Shown: positions 1 through 13,811 of the stretch, one piece after another
Layout: the number at the start of each line of letters is the position of its first letter
Numbering within the stretch: the first letter of the stretch is position 1
Assembly: GCA_003868215.1 (NCBI GenBank)
Contig: QWDQ01000002.1
Coordinates: 558,001 to 622,000, forward strand
Source of the DNA: Pseudophaeomoniella oleicola
Lineage: Eukaryota; Ascomycota; Eurotiomycetes; Phaeomoniellales; Phaeomoniellaceae
DNA: 64,000 nucleotides
Direction: 5' to 3'
Program-made: the position numbers and the translations under genes
Notes under the pieces: model-generated
The model's database searches: none
The model's input: only the letters and a program-made list of their open reading frames with translations
Told to the model about the DNA's origin: nothing

Positions 1-51
1 AACCATCTCTACTATCTACAATCCTCCCCCCCCCCCCGTCTTTTCTCACGT

Positions 52-85
52 TCCCTTCCCCTTCCCCTTCCCCTTCCCCTTCCCC
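52..85. repeat. CCCCTT-type pyrimidine minisatellite
   Basis: About five tandem copies of a TTCCCC unit follow a short poly-C run at positions 24-37. It lies just downstream of the reductase gene that ends at 194, so it is probably 3' flanking DNA. It is a simple repeat with no sign of function. Confidence 0.8.
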
Positions 86-193
86 ACCACAAATCTCGTC
101 TTCTTCCTCTCTGAACGATATCTACATCCTTGCATACATGCAACCAACCCCGGAAACCCCGAAAATATGCACAAGATACTCAGGAAAACCCTT

Positions 194-1949
<1,756 letters not shown>

Positions 1950-3072
1950 GGTGTTACAGCGTTGGGAATGCTCAAGTTGTGAGTTGTAGGATAAAAGATA
2001 GACGTCACGGACTGTGATTGCTAAAGTTAGAGTCGGCGAGACCAGCGGAAAGTGTGGATTTAGGGACCTTGTGTAAATATGGGTGACTTCTGGGTCTATG
2101 TCGCCGGATGTCGTGGTTGATTGCTTCTCTTTATATGATACCTCACTCGGTCACTGGAGCACAAAAGGCTCTAATCAGTTGTAGTACGAAGGTCTCGGAC
2201 CAGCTAGTATATAGACCCGAATCAAATTCCTATGACTATCCTATACTCCATTATATAGATATATACATACAGATACAATCCCCATGACTTCAAATCGTCG
2301 AAGGAGATATTATGCCTCGGTAAAACTGGCCCTGGAAGCATGGAGTTTCTGCGGGGCTAAAAGGGGTTGACGGAGGTACGCTTCCGGAGAAGTACAGTAG
2401 TACCGACCGACTGATGTGTTTATCTCCGTCCTCTCTCATATGAAGACTATCATACGGTGGACGGTGATATTGTATAGATGTTATAGATCAGAGCCTCATA
2501 TCATGGCCTGGACTTGGGATCTGGTCATGATGAGATTGTGAAGACGGATTTTGAGCACGAGGTGTTCGTTGAGTTCTTATACAACACTGGGTAATATAAA
2601 TAAATACCCTACCTAGGTACCTTATATATCGCATGCCGTGCCACAATATATATGCCATGATTAATTCTCTACGTACATACCTTGTATATGATCATCCTTC
2701 AAGGCACTGTATCACTACTGTTGGAAGTTTTGTGCTTAGGTAGAGTGTTCGACTTTAAATTCCTTCTGTAGGTAGCTACGCCCTAGACATAAACGTAGTT
2801 TAAACGAAGGTTGTGATGCAGTGCAGCAGAGTCCTACCCGTCCTATATGCTAGTAGATATACGCAAGTATCCTAGCTGTCCTACCTCGAGATTAAGAGAA
2901 CTCGCTTACAATGGAATCGTACGAGCGTTCGTGAACAGTGATTACCACCATCCACATGGAAACAATGGTAACATTGTGCTCGCTTCATTTCATAGCCCAG
3001 GTGGACAGCGGCGGAAAGAAGCTCCATGACAGATCACAGCACGGGACGGCTTTGCCATTACTCATTCCGAAC
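1950..3072. other. Intergenic region, reductase promoter side
   Basis: 1.1 kb between the start of the reductase and the 3' end of the amine oxidase. It should carry the reductase promoter and the amine oxidase terminator. It is AT-rich around 2200-2700, with several short ATATAT stretches. I see no gene, tRNA or repeat element in it. Confidence 0.6.
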
Positions 3073-4654
3073 TCACTGATGACTGGCGAGTGCCTCGATG
3101 ACCTCCTTGGCGCCTCTCTCCCCAGACCTGACAGCGCCTTCCATATACCCTTCCCAAACATCTGCGGTCTCCGTGCCTACGAAGTGAATCTTGCCGCACG
3201 GAGCAGTAAGAACTTTCCCGGCATCCGATGTGAGTACACCTGGAGGCATAAAAGGACTCGGTGCGCCCCAGAAGAACGATTGCTTGGACCATTCGTATTC
3301 GATGATGTTGGTGGGTTCTGGAATTTCATCGCTCGAAGAGACTGCCGCACTGAACATTCGACGAACCTGTTCGAGAACGATTGATCGTCGTGATGCAAGG
3401 GAGCGCTTGGACCACTGACGGCCTAACTCGCCGACGAGGAAACAGGTGATGCTATACTGACCATGAGCTGGGATGCAAGTGTCACGAGTAAATGAAATAG
3501 GACCGCGTATTGAAGACAAGCTTCCCGATAGTCCGGCTTCAACCCACCATGGGGAGGAATAACCGAGAATCACTTTTGAATAATAGCCCAATACGGTGGA
3601 CTCGCCGAGCGACATTTTGGCTGAAGGGAGAGGAGGTATGAAGGAGATCGTCGGATATAGGGTTGTGGGTACGGAGACAATGACTCTCTTGGAGATGAAC
3701 TGGACACCTGATCTGGTGGTTACAGCGCAAGCCCTGGTATTCTCTGATTGAGAGATAGAGATCACTGCACTTGAGAGACGGATGGTATCTCCTCTCAACT
3801 CCTTTGCGAGATGCGTCGCAAATGTTTGTTGGCCTGGGGCAGACGTCAGTCGCTGAGTATTTTTGCAATCTAGAGCTGCATGGAAAATGATAATGACAAG
3901 AATCGACGTACCTTCATGTAGTCTGATGTACTGGCCGCCGTCTTTCTCATCAGATATCATGTTGAATATCCCTGTGCCACTATGGATGTACCTCAGCAAA
4001 AACAATGCACTGATCTCTTCTGCTTCAGCACCGACAAGTGCCGCAGCTATAAGATTTACTGATTGCTCTACCAAGGCTGGGCAGGAGTGCATGCGGCAAA
4101 ACTTAGCAAGCGTAATCTTGTCCAACTTGGTTGATTGAGGTCCAGAGAATGACTCTTGGGCAACCTCGGAGGCTGTCGCTTCTATGAGAGCAAAGAATTT
4201 CCGAAGGGCAACTGCATCTTCACCAGAAATCTGTAACAGGGAATAATCAGCCCCAAAGAAGCATATCATGAAGGCTGTTTACCGGCATTTGCCCGTAAGG
4301 GAGCGCTTGCAACTCGCCATGTGTATTCTCGTGGATGGTCAATCCGGTCGCTCTTTGCGTCTCGATGGCAAGGCCGTACTTTTGGGCCAGAGCCCACATA
4401 CATGTTTGATTAGTATCATTGATCCATGCAGCCCCTAGATCCACCACGCCGCCATCGTCAGTGGATGATGGTACGCTCAACGTCTTTCCACCGACACGAT
4501 CGGTGGCTTCCAGAACCACACAGGATAAACCAGCTCTCTGCACGTCGATCGCAGCCCGAAGTCCACTCAGACCGGCTCCAACTATGAGTACATCGCACGT
4601 CGTCGTGGTGTTTGAACAGTGTGCTTTCCGCGTGATATTCAGCACCATTGCCAC
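3073..4654 (-). CDS. Flavin-containing amine oxidase (MAO family)
   Basis: Three exons (4283-4654, 3912-4230, 3073-3833) give 483 aa, close to the usual 480-520 aa of fungal monoamine oxidases. Residues 20-60 form the FAD Rossmann fold: DVLIVGAGLSGLRAA contains GxGxxG and is followed by the acidic strand end VVLEATDRVGGKT. The C-terminal FAD-binding segment IHFVGTETADVWEGYMEGAV closes the fold, as in MAO-N and human MAO. The enzyme would oxidise primary or secondary amines to imines with release of H2O2. I see no signal peptide, so it is cytosolic or peroxisomal; the C-terminus ASHQ is not a PTS1. The first intron (4231-4282) and second intron (3834-3911) have normal GT-AG ends. The substrate cannot be assigned; polyamine oxidases and L-amino-acid oxidases share the fold, but the tail favours MAO. 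Confidence 0.88.
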
Positions 4655-5822
4655 TTTCCAATGTATGTCGGAAGAGGCAGAATGAACGAATCATGAAGCT
4701 TCAAAGGTCTGGCCCGAAGCTTGATAGTTGGGACGTTTTTGACTCAAATTCAGTTGTCAGCTACCGGCAGGATGTCAGTTGTAAGGAGAGAAAGAGAATC
4801 GCTGCCATGCCCTGATACAGTAACCCCGCCCAACATGAGCCACCAACATGCTGACAACCTACATCCTCGGCCGATGATTGATCTTGGTACCAATTGATAC
4901 GAAATCAGGTATTCTCTGTTAAAATGGATTGCGTGCATTGACTGTATGTAGAAGAAATCCGGATCCGATTCTCACCAGAAAATTATCTCGTCTGCAATTG
5001 CCCGATAGGTAGATATGATCGGGAATTCAGTAAGCTCATCAATGGTCACTGTATTTTCGCTTGGACTTTGGCTTTCGACCTCAATTCTGACCATAGATGA
5101 ATAGATGGAGATAACATATCTCTATTGTCAATGATATTCCCTGTTAAGGGGACTATAAGTGATACTTGAATTGTAGGTTTGTGGTATTGGTGTCATGATA
5201 GAGATAGGCTTGCTGTTACTCAAAAAAGGCCGATGAAATCATCTTCGACATCAAAAGTTGACCGACCCTTTCGCAGCGATCCTGAGTAAGGCACCGTATA
5301 TACAAGTAAAAGATGGGATGACGAGGTGAAACTGGTGTATGCGTACCTCCGAAGCTGAGGCTGAGAGGCATGGTGCAAAAAGACCGTGGTGTAGCATATA
5401 AAAACGGGTTGAAGAGATGCCACGTCACACTAAATTCGTATTCTATGCAGGAATAGAAGCAATGTACTCAGAACTAACATCTAATGCGATTAGTGAAGCG
5501 TCTTTCATGTCCAAAACCAGCTCAGACGATGATTTCTACAGATGTTGTCTACTACACATTTAGAGTTCGGGATGACACGATGCGACAAATTTTGCATTGG
5601 ATGCGTTTTCTTTTTTACGAAAAAGACTGTAATGAAAGGATCTGATGGTAGCAGTGGAAGAAAGATCCATGCAATTGTAATGTAGTTTTGTGCGTTGAAG
5701 GGTACAACACCGCTATATACTGTACAAGAGGGATCAAGCGGTTGTGCCCTGTTTCATCCAAAAGGGCTATATCAATTGACCTGCCCAAGCTTGCCCGCCG
5801 AGCTCGTAGTATGTCGAGTAAT
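4655..5822. other. Intergenic region between amine oxidase and ATP9
   Basis: 1.2 kb that should hold the amine oxidase promoter and the 3' UTR of ATP9. Short open frames here have no recognisable domain and no splice-supported extension. I see nothing else. Confidence 0.6.
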
Positions 5823-6367
5823 TTAAACGAATTTGGCCATCATAGCAACCATGAGATCGAAAAGACCCATAGCTTCGACGAAGGCAAAACCCAAAATGGC
5901 GTAAGAGAAAAGTTGACCTCGGAGGCTGGGGTTGCGGGCAACGGCTTGGAGGAGGGCAGCGAAGACGAGACCGATACCAATACCGGCACCACCGAGACCG
6001 ATGGCAGCGGAACCCATACCCAAGTTCTGGGAGACCTCAACCATAGCGGAGGCGACTTCAGAGGAGTATGCACGGCGACCGAAAGCGTTCTTGGTGGTTT
6101 GCTTCAGGATGTTGGAGGTGACCTGTTGACGCTTGAGGGTCTGGAAAGGGGTGGAAGCACGAGTAGCAGCTGAAGTTTCACAGGTCAGCCTTTCTGTGCT
6201 TAGTTTTTGATGATTTGCGACCCATTGGTAGCAAATTATTGAGATTTACCTGAAAAAGCTCTCTGTTGTGGCTTGAAGGCGCTGCGGACAGCTGGGCGAG
6301 CAGCCTTAACGGAAGATTGGCCCATAACTTGGGCGAGCTTTGGAGCAAACATGCGAGTGGAAGCCAT
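5823..6367 (-). CDS. ATP9: Mitochondrial ATP synthase subunit 9 (subunit c), nuclear copy
   Basis: Two exons (6250-6367 and 5823-6169, 80-nt intron) encode 154 aa. Residues 1-73 are a basic, Arg/Ser/Ala-rich mitochondrial presequence beginning MASTRMFAPKLAQVMGQ. The expected mature protein starts at YSSE, residue 74, is 81 aa long and closely resembles the Neurospora protein. It has a Gly-rich first helix, the polar loop ARNP that contacts the rotor stalk, and a second helix with the proton-carrying Glu at about residue 138 (FAFVEAMGLF). It forms the c-ring of the F1Fo ATP synthase in the inner membrane. In filamentous ascomycetes this gene is nuclear, unlike in baker's yeast. The start codon lies in a pyrimidine-poor, A-rich leader. 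Confidence 0.97.
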
Positions 6368-9300
6368 TGCTACTGCTATGGATGAGGATGGAGATGGATG
6401 AAGATAGGATGGAAGTTGGATGGATGGGTTGGGGATGATGAATTGGATTGAAGAAAGAATTGGATGGTGAGGAAAGAAGGGAAGCTCTGGAAAGCTAGAG
6501 TGGAGATTGTGGACGAAAGAAGCAGGTTAAGCTGAAGAAGAATCAAAGTGAGAAATTTAGGCTTGGGTTTGGCTTCGGTTTTACGGTGGACGGGGTGGAA
6601 GTGAAGCACGGGCATCGAAAAGGAGGAAGAGAAATTTTCACACTTGCAGGCTCCTCTGGGACCGGAGATATAAAGGTCCTAGCTTATTTTCCCTCAGTAT
6701 TACCGTGTATAAATGGCTCTTATCCCCCATCAACCCCGGCGATTGTCTCCCTAGGAGACCGATCCTCTCCTATCAACGGTGGTATCTTACCTAGAGATAT
6801 TCGTCCCCCAATGTGTCTTCTGTTGATTGATCCCACATTGGCGCTGTCCCTCCAGAATATCCCTCTAGAAGCCGAAGAGCGTCGCCTATCATTGGGCATG
6901 GCCGTATCGCTGGAGGAGTTTGAACGCCATTCGACAGCAGGGCTGCCTCCAGATGGGATGTCCGCATAGCCATAGGCACGTGGCTTGGTCTGGCCTTGTC
7001 TGGTTATGAGAGTGTCTTCTCGTCATCCATCATGAAGATACGGGTGGTTATTGTATGGTAGCTGCTCATCGCTGTAGGCGAACTACAGGTAGGTATCGGT
7101 AGGTAAACGTATTCTCCGTTACAAGACAAAAGACAGCTAAATGCCTGTTTCGGGCCTTCTGGTCCATATTCATCAGCATCATTGGTCAATATTAGGACGG
7201 AAGGGGGTGGCAGACCCGCCCTGAGAAAGATAAAGAATCCACCTTTTGCTCAATATTCCAGCAAAAGAATTTTTAGCTTAATGGGAATGCAGGAATAGCT
7301 TCTGTTTCTTACTGAGTTGTGATGCAAGGCCGCCTTTTTGCATATCTTTAGATCAATATTTCCCCTCCCATTCCTTCTTGACTCCTAATTCCTGTTCTAT
7401 TTGGTGTTTGATTGTATATTGTGTGCGTTGATGGTGATTGTTGCTGAATTTCATGACGGATCCACCATGAGATGAGGTCTTTGCCTTGGTGAGTCGGCAA
7501 GAATCGGAAATTGACAGAGGAATGGCCAAGCGAAAGATAGCCAGGGGGACTAAGTGGGTCATCAGCCGCAATGGTACTTACATGAATTATACCATACCAA
7601 TACGTTACTTCTTTAATCCTGCGGATCTGTCTGCCGATACTCCCTCAGGTGGTAATATATTCTCTCTCTGACCGTACCATAACCGTAAGAGCAGGTAACT
7701 AGTGTCTCTGATGGCAGCCCACACATTCAGATGAACGATATGATTGGCTTTCAGATCGGTTAATATCGTACTATCAAACAGTTAGCGTAAAGGGAAGACA
7801 GATCGTCACAGTCATCCCAGGCTTCACCTAAGATAACATGAAGTCATGGGGGACATTCCTTACAATAGCGATAGCAGTAATTAAGAGTGCGTGCCTGGCT
7901 CGCTACTTGAAAACGGAGCTTTCCCCAGATCTCAACTTCCCTTGCGCACCGTTGAAAGTCTTCCTGGAATCTGGGGTATTCGCTGTCTGCAACTGCAGGA
8001 CGTTAGGTTTGAGTGTTTCGAGAAGCGCACCCTGGAATCACTACCGCAAGACACCCCACGCTAAAATCCAGATCGATCTGAATGGCAACAGAGCCGCTGC
8101 TCTTGTCATCATTATGAGGGAATTCGCACCCTTGTCACGTGACTCCGTCAATCCATATGTCAAAGCTGGCTATATAGTTCTGATATAGAGACAGTGGCTC
8201 AGACTCATGTCGAGACTATGATGACATTGTTGACGCAATAGTCGGGTCGTATAACTATCAGTGGAACGACGAGTGTGGCATCCGGACGTACCACTTGCCG
8301 TGTGCCTACTAATTGGCGAGCATATCTATTGCTCTGGGCCTATATCCATGGGATTAGCCTTGCCGGTGGTCACCCTTCCCTTCAATGTTGCAAAGGATGC
8401 AAGCAGTTACAATGCGCAGGGTCTGCCCTAGACCCCGATGCGAGATCTTTCCTGTGATAAAGTGCGGCACCGAGATGGTGCTCTTGGGATCGAGGTATCG
8501 TAGCGCTCCAGATATGAACTCTTCCGACCACAGGGCTCGGTGTTTTCCAAGCGTAGTCTTCGAAGGTATTACGGCCTACTAGGGTCTGCGGTCTGCCTTT
8601 CCCAAGATTCGCGTATAATGAATACCTCGGATGGAACCCTTTGAGGGGGAGAGCACCCAAGGTCAACGAATAAAACATTGATGTTTCAACAGAGCATAGT
8701 CAAGAGACGAAGGCGAGGATCCTGTTCACCGGAGGACGGTCTGGCTCTCACAGACAAGGATGATGGTCGGTCTTTCGAAAATGGATGAGAGCTGTCCATG
8801 CTGGCTCTTCTGTGTGCAGCGTGTGAAAGCGGACGGGATAGCAAGATCAATGAAAGGACTTATTGATCCATATTGAGTGAGTGGACTGTCCAACTTTGTT
8901 ATGAGACGACTGATGTGGGCGAATACTGGCTCTCATCTCTACAGTAAGCCTCTTCACAAGGGCTCCCCGATTCTATCGTAGCAGAGCAAATTTGCATACC
9001 CACGGTTGCCATCGACATAAGTATTTCCCTTCAATATTCTCCTTCATACGATCTTCCTACTTCTGCCCTTTCTCTAATCACTTATGTCTACTACCACTCT
9101 CCTGCAATGAGCCTGGCCTTCGTCGAACCTACAATCCCTCAATCTTCTTTCTAGAGCACAATCAAGATCGATATCGAAAGGAGACGACGGGTCTTGAGGG
9201 TCGATCTTTTTCAAGACGTCAGAGGACTCATCCAATCTTTTCGTCGAAGTCGTCTCGCAGCTATCACTTGAGTTTCATTTTGGTTTGCCTAACCAGAGTC

Positions 9301-9401
9301 TTTCCTGTGTTTGACTCCGTAAGACTGACTGAATCCTGCGCATACTGGACAAGGTCCATTTTGAAAAGCGAAAGTTGTCTGCAGGAAACGGCTCATTCCA
9401 C
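6368..9401. other. 3 kb region without a supportable gene
   Basis: The left part must contain the ATP9 promoter, and the right part (about 9000-9400) is CT-rich and is probably the promoter and leader of the RGG protein. Between them the open frames are short, overlap on both strands and show no known domain. Base composition is close to that of the neighbouring genes. It may hold an unrecognised non-coding transcript or a decayed gene, but I cannot support either. Confidence 0.5.
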
Positions 9402-12400
9402 ATGGCGATCACAACACCGAGCCATATTGATTCTGATCATCTTGGTCAGGATGAACGATCTCAATTAGAGCGCGATGAAGCTGCTCGAATCATTATGGTC
9501 AGTTGAGATATGCGAATCCTCCCTCGAAGTCTTCCATTTGTATGTATGAACATTCCGTTAATGCATTCGCAGATGGAGAACCTCGGTGTTTTTCGCCGTG
9601 AAAATGCCACAACAGGCGATGAGGACTACAAGCGGAAGTATAGACATTTTGGAGGGGTGGGACAAGCCCAACTAGAAGCGAGTAGGGCAAGCAATCAAAC
9701 TGGCACCGGGTCTGCTCGTCGAGCGAAGGAGGACAAGGCAGCCCTATCTGCTTGGTCTAGTAAGTCATCCTTGAAACGGTATTTCATTCTCGACATCTTT
9801 CTGATCAGTGACGGTAGATCTGCAAAACCGACTAGAGGATGTGGGTGATATTGAACCGCTGGAGGACATCATGGGAGGACAGAGTCATCGTGCTCGTCTG
9901 AACGCAGAAATCAATGCAGTTGGCGGACAAGCTTATGCTCAAGCTACTCTTGATGACATTGATGAAAGACACGATCCTGCACTTGGCTTGCGAGGAGGTC
10001 GAGGTGGGCATGGCGGTCGAGGCGGTGGTATTATTGGAAGTCGTGGTAGAGGTGGCTTCAAAACTGGGTATGCACGCAATCCGAAGTTCTTGCTCCTACT
10101 AATGCGAGACAGGAATGAACACATACCATCATCGCGACCACTTGATCCTGCAATTGACCCAGACAGAGAATACTATCTTACTAGGAAAAAGGCGAAGGCG
10201 GCGGCAACTCAACCTGGCGCTCCCCCCATCCGCGGAGGTGGCTACAGAAGTAGAAGTGGCCTTTCGTCTATGGGAAGAGGCCGTGGAGGTCGAGGAGAAA
10301 TTGCACTCACTGGCGGACGGTTGCAGGGTACATCTGCTGGTGTCCGGGTTGTAAGCGTTTCCAATGATCGACCGTCTCCTCAAGCCGCGGCCCTTGCCAG
10401 CCCAGATGATTTCCTTGCGCGTGTCTTCGCCAACATCCGACCTGGAGGTCCAAAGCCATTTATTTTGCCTCAGAAGTTGGTGCCACAGACTGAACTCAAC
10501 AACATTGAGGGTAGTAGCACAAGCCCCTCGGCGACCACAACAATCAAGCAAGGTCTCGCGAGCAGTCCAAGAACTGAGCCTACAGCGGATATCCCATTTA
10601 ATCAGGGTTCATCTAAGAATGACACTGAGAATCATAACACCGTTCCGAAGACTTTAGAGCAAAAGTCCAGCGCTCTGACGCATGTCTCCGATGATGACAG
10701 AAATGTCGAGATACACCCGATGAAGGACTTAGTCCATGACCACCTAGCAGCTGGTCAAAATGCAGTGTCTGTTGAATCTACTAGCGTTTCCAGTAATCCA
10801 GCTCTTGCGCTGTCATCCACTGAAGCAAACGCTGTGAGACCTGAGCATCGATTGAGTGCTGGTCCCACTTTTGACTTCCTCCTGGCGAGACCGGCGCAGT
10901 TTATGGATTTTGCGATGCAGAAGACTGTACCATCGAGAACGATCCATGCAAATACCTCTAGCAGGGATAATGGAGGAGGTAGTGGCTCCCTGGATCGGAC
11001 CTCAGTTGAGCCTTCAGATGCAGCCGCCTTCTTGGCACATATTCCTGCAGTGCCACATCCTGCACCTCATTCCAAAGCAGGCAGTATTCTTACCAATGCT
11101 TTCCATAATCCACGCTCGACACGCACCTCTCGAACAGACTTGATCATTCCTCCACTCAATATTCCATCGGAAGCAGACTCTAAGTCTCCAGGTACAGATG
11201 GATTACTCTCAGCTGTGTCTGAGAGTGCAGTCAATTTCGAAGAAGAAACGCCGGCCGAAGAGACCTTAGAATCAGATGCCGGATCATTGCAGCAACCAGA
11301 GAAAGCCAAAAAAGAATCCTTGAGGATTGGACGTTCATCTCCACAAGGGATTGTCGCTGTCCTTGAAAAAGCGGAAGCCTTGATCATATCTGATAAAGGG
11401 CAGCTACTGGATATCGAGGATGCCACCAGTCCCGCTCTACCAAACTACTCAATCGATCTATTGGATATTTCGAATGATGGACCAGCGATGGATACTCTGT
11501 CTCCCAGCCGAGGCGCCACTACGTCGACTTCGTCGCCCATGTCCAAGGCTATCAATCGAGCATGGGCCCAACCCGTTGCAAACGTCGGCGTCCAAAAAAG
11601 AGTCAAGATTGCAGGAAAATGGTATGTATTGGATGCCAACCAAGAGAGTACAGATCAATCGGAGAGCACAACGGAACCTGTGACTTTACCAATAGTAGAC
11701 AAGAGACATTCAGGACATACAGATGCATCTTCAACAGACAAATCAACCCGCCATGCTCGTCGGAACTTCTTCTCTGCTTCCTCTCGCCCACCCAATTATG
11801 GACGTGGCTCACAGATGGTGACAAGTGACTTTCTTGAAGATCAGAAAGGGTTGATCATGACGCATCACAACTTGATCGAAGCCGAATATCAAACACTAGA
11901 CAGAGGGCAAAAGATCAAATTAGCTGGGGAAGCTAACCGCGCAATCTGCCTTCACAATATGATGGGTAAAGCTCCTGGCCAACATGTACGCCGGCCATCA
12001 GCGCTAGAACAGGCCCGCATTGCACCATCACCAATGAAGTTGCCTGGAGCAGCTACTGTGCCTCCGACATCAAACGAAGATGAAGTCGCTGCAAAGAGTA
12101 CAACCCTCAAGCGTGTTAGATCGAGCATTTCCGAGCTCAGTCATGGGTTTGCCAATGTCCATCTGTCTTCATCTCCCGAAAATGTTTCGAAGCAGACACG
12201 AAAGACTTCTGAGCCATTGAACCTGAAATTTGATGACCAGCGTTCGAACGCTAATACCATAGAGTCCGGTACTGGGCCTGTGGTTTCTGAATTGGCTCAG
12301 CTCAAGATAAATCCATTAGATGCAGAAGTTGGTCATATGTCTACGCGGGCCGTTGTTGATCCTCCGACTCTGAACCCAGTTGTAACTTCTGCCCAGAAGA

Positions 12401-12930
12401 CCCGATCTGGTCCCCCAAAGCCGATTCCCAATGCGATTCATCCACTCTCTGGACCAGCATTCGTCCAAGAGAATGAGAAACAAGGCAGTTCTGGACGACC
12501 ACCTTTGAGTACAGCTTCTACGAATCCATTCCGGTCTTTGAAACCAGATCCTATCTATGGCGGAATTCCATTTCGTCCTCTAGCAGAAAATGTCTCGAAA
12601 CATGCGAGCGGTACTCCACTTAATCATCGTGCCGAACCAACTGCACCCGCTGCGCCATTGATTGCGACATCACGATTTGCAAATCTCCCTGCCTCTCATG
12701 AATCTCTGGCTGTACGCTCAGGAAACGTCGCTGGGCGAAAGCCGCCGGTCTCGAGCATGAAGAATGTCCCGGCGTGGCTGCGAGACGCGCAGCCGGAGAA
12801 TGTGCAAAAGGCCGAAGATGACGAGAAGGGTGTCTCAAAAGGAGCACAGCCAACAGCGAACACACAACATGCAATTCGAGAGTTGCCAAAACCGGCTCGT
12901 GGATTGACTGGCTCCAAGTATGCTTTCTAG
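9402..12930 (+). CDS. RGG-rich, low-complexity protein of unknown function
   Basis: Four exons: 9402-9497, 9573-9759, 9809-10067, 10113-12930, giving 1119 aa. I do not recognise the family. The N-terminus (about residues 1-140) is charged and partly helical. It leads into an RGG/GRGG cluster from 9991-10056 (RGGRGGHGGRGGG and similar) and a second cluster around 10219-10320, typical of RNA-binding, arginine-methylated regions. The rest is Ser/Thr/Pro-rich and probably disordered, with two better-conserved-looking islands: one ending GKWYVLDANQE, and one around 11870-11990 (TLDRGQKIKLAGEANRAIC). The protein ends RGLTGSKYAF. The start ATG lies in exon 1, before a 75-nt intron. A third intron of 45 nt is frame-neutral, so reading through it adds 15 residues. 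A role in RNA or mRNP biology is an inference from composition only. Confidence 0.75.
10068..10112 (+). other. Frame-neutral 45-nt intron in the RGG protein gene
   Basis: Begins GTATGC, ends GACAG, and carries a TACTAAT branch site about 11 nt before the acceptor. Its length is divisible by three and it has no stop codon, so gene callers may read it as coding. Removal joins FKTG to NEHIPSS and deletes a hydrophobic run (LLLLM) that is out of place in a hydrophilic region. Confidence 0.75.
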
Positions 12931-13811
12931 TACCATGAAAGGCAAACAAGACCTTCTTTTGGAGAACAAGGTTCCAAGATAACAGAAGCAGCATCGACCT
13001 GTTTCTCCCCAGGTACAGAGATTGACTACGTCATATCCTACGTCGAAGTCAGGATACAAGGAAGACATGGAGATCACCTTTACCAAGGAGATCACCTTGC
13101 TACCGCGAGTACGCACTCCAGAAAACAAGGAGAGGGAAAAAGAGGAAAAAAAAAACAACCATCAGTGAGACAGCTGGGGTCTATGAACCTCCTCTTCTAT
13201 TTTCTTTTGCTTTTCATCTCGTTTCCATTCCTTTAATATGAGCTTAACGATGGAGCTGCACCGAGTCAAAGCGCAAGCCAGGTCAGGAGACAATAAGTCA
13301 GACAGACAGATCCGTCGCCGAGAAGCAGATCGCAAAACGTACAAATAGCCCCCAGATAGGTAGAATGAAAAATCGAATTTTCTCTTTGAATATCCCCCTT
13401 TTCCAAACCAAGGAGCTGTAGATACCAGTCTTACTCTCATATAAGAGGGGTATTAATGCGTTGGTAGCTACTTCGTGGAGAGATCCCATTGTTTCTATTG
13501 AATATTGAACTCAGCTCCCCTCTGGGGCCCGGACATACTGAACAGAACCTTCCAATGAATAGAGTCACTTTCTCTCGTTCCAAACACCACCGCCTTGTAC
13601 GACCTTGAAAAGGGCTCCATGAGATGTGCAAAACAACAACTTTCGCATCACATGAACTCGAATCCTCGAATCCATTTCTCAACGTTTTCGGAAAAGCAAA
13701 AAAACGCCACGGCCATGATAAGTGAACATCTGACTTTGTAAACAACCCCCAAAAGTCTGCTCCCTCTTTCTCCCTCCCCTTCGCCCCATTTTCTGCGAGG
13801 ACGCCTGCTTT
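12931..13811. other. Convergent intergenic region, RGG gene / PP2C
   Basis: 880 bp between two 3' ends, so it should contain both terminators. A short poly-A run lies at 13145-13156. I see no gene here. Confidence 0.6.

Noticed and set aside
8992-9468. 158-codon plus-strand frame before the RGG gene
   Set aside because: CT-rich leader composition, no domain, and it runs past the RGG start codon in another frame.
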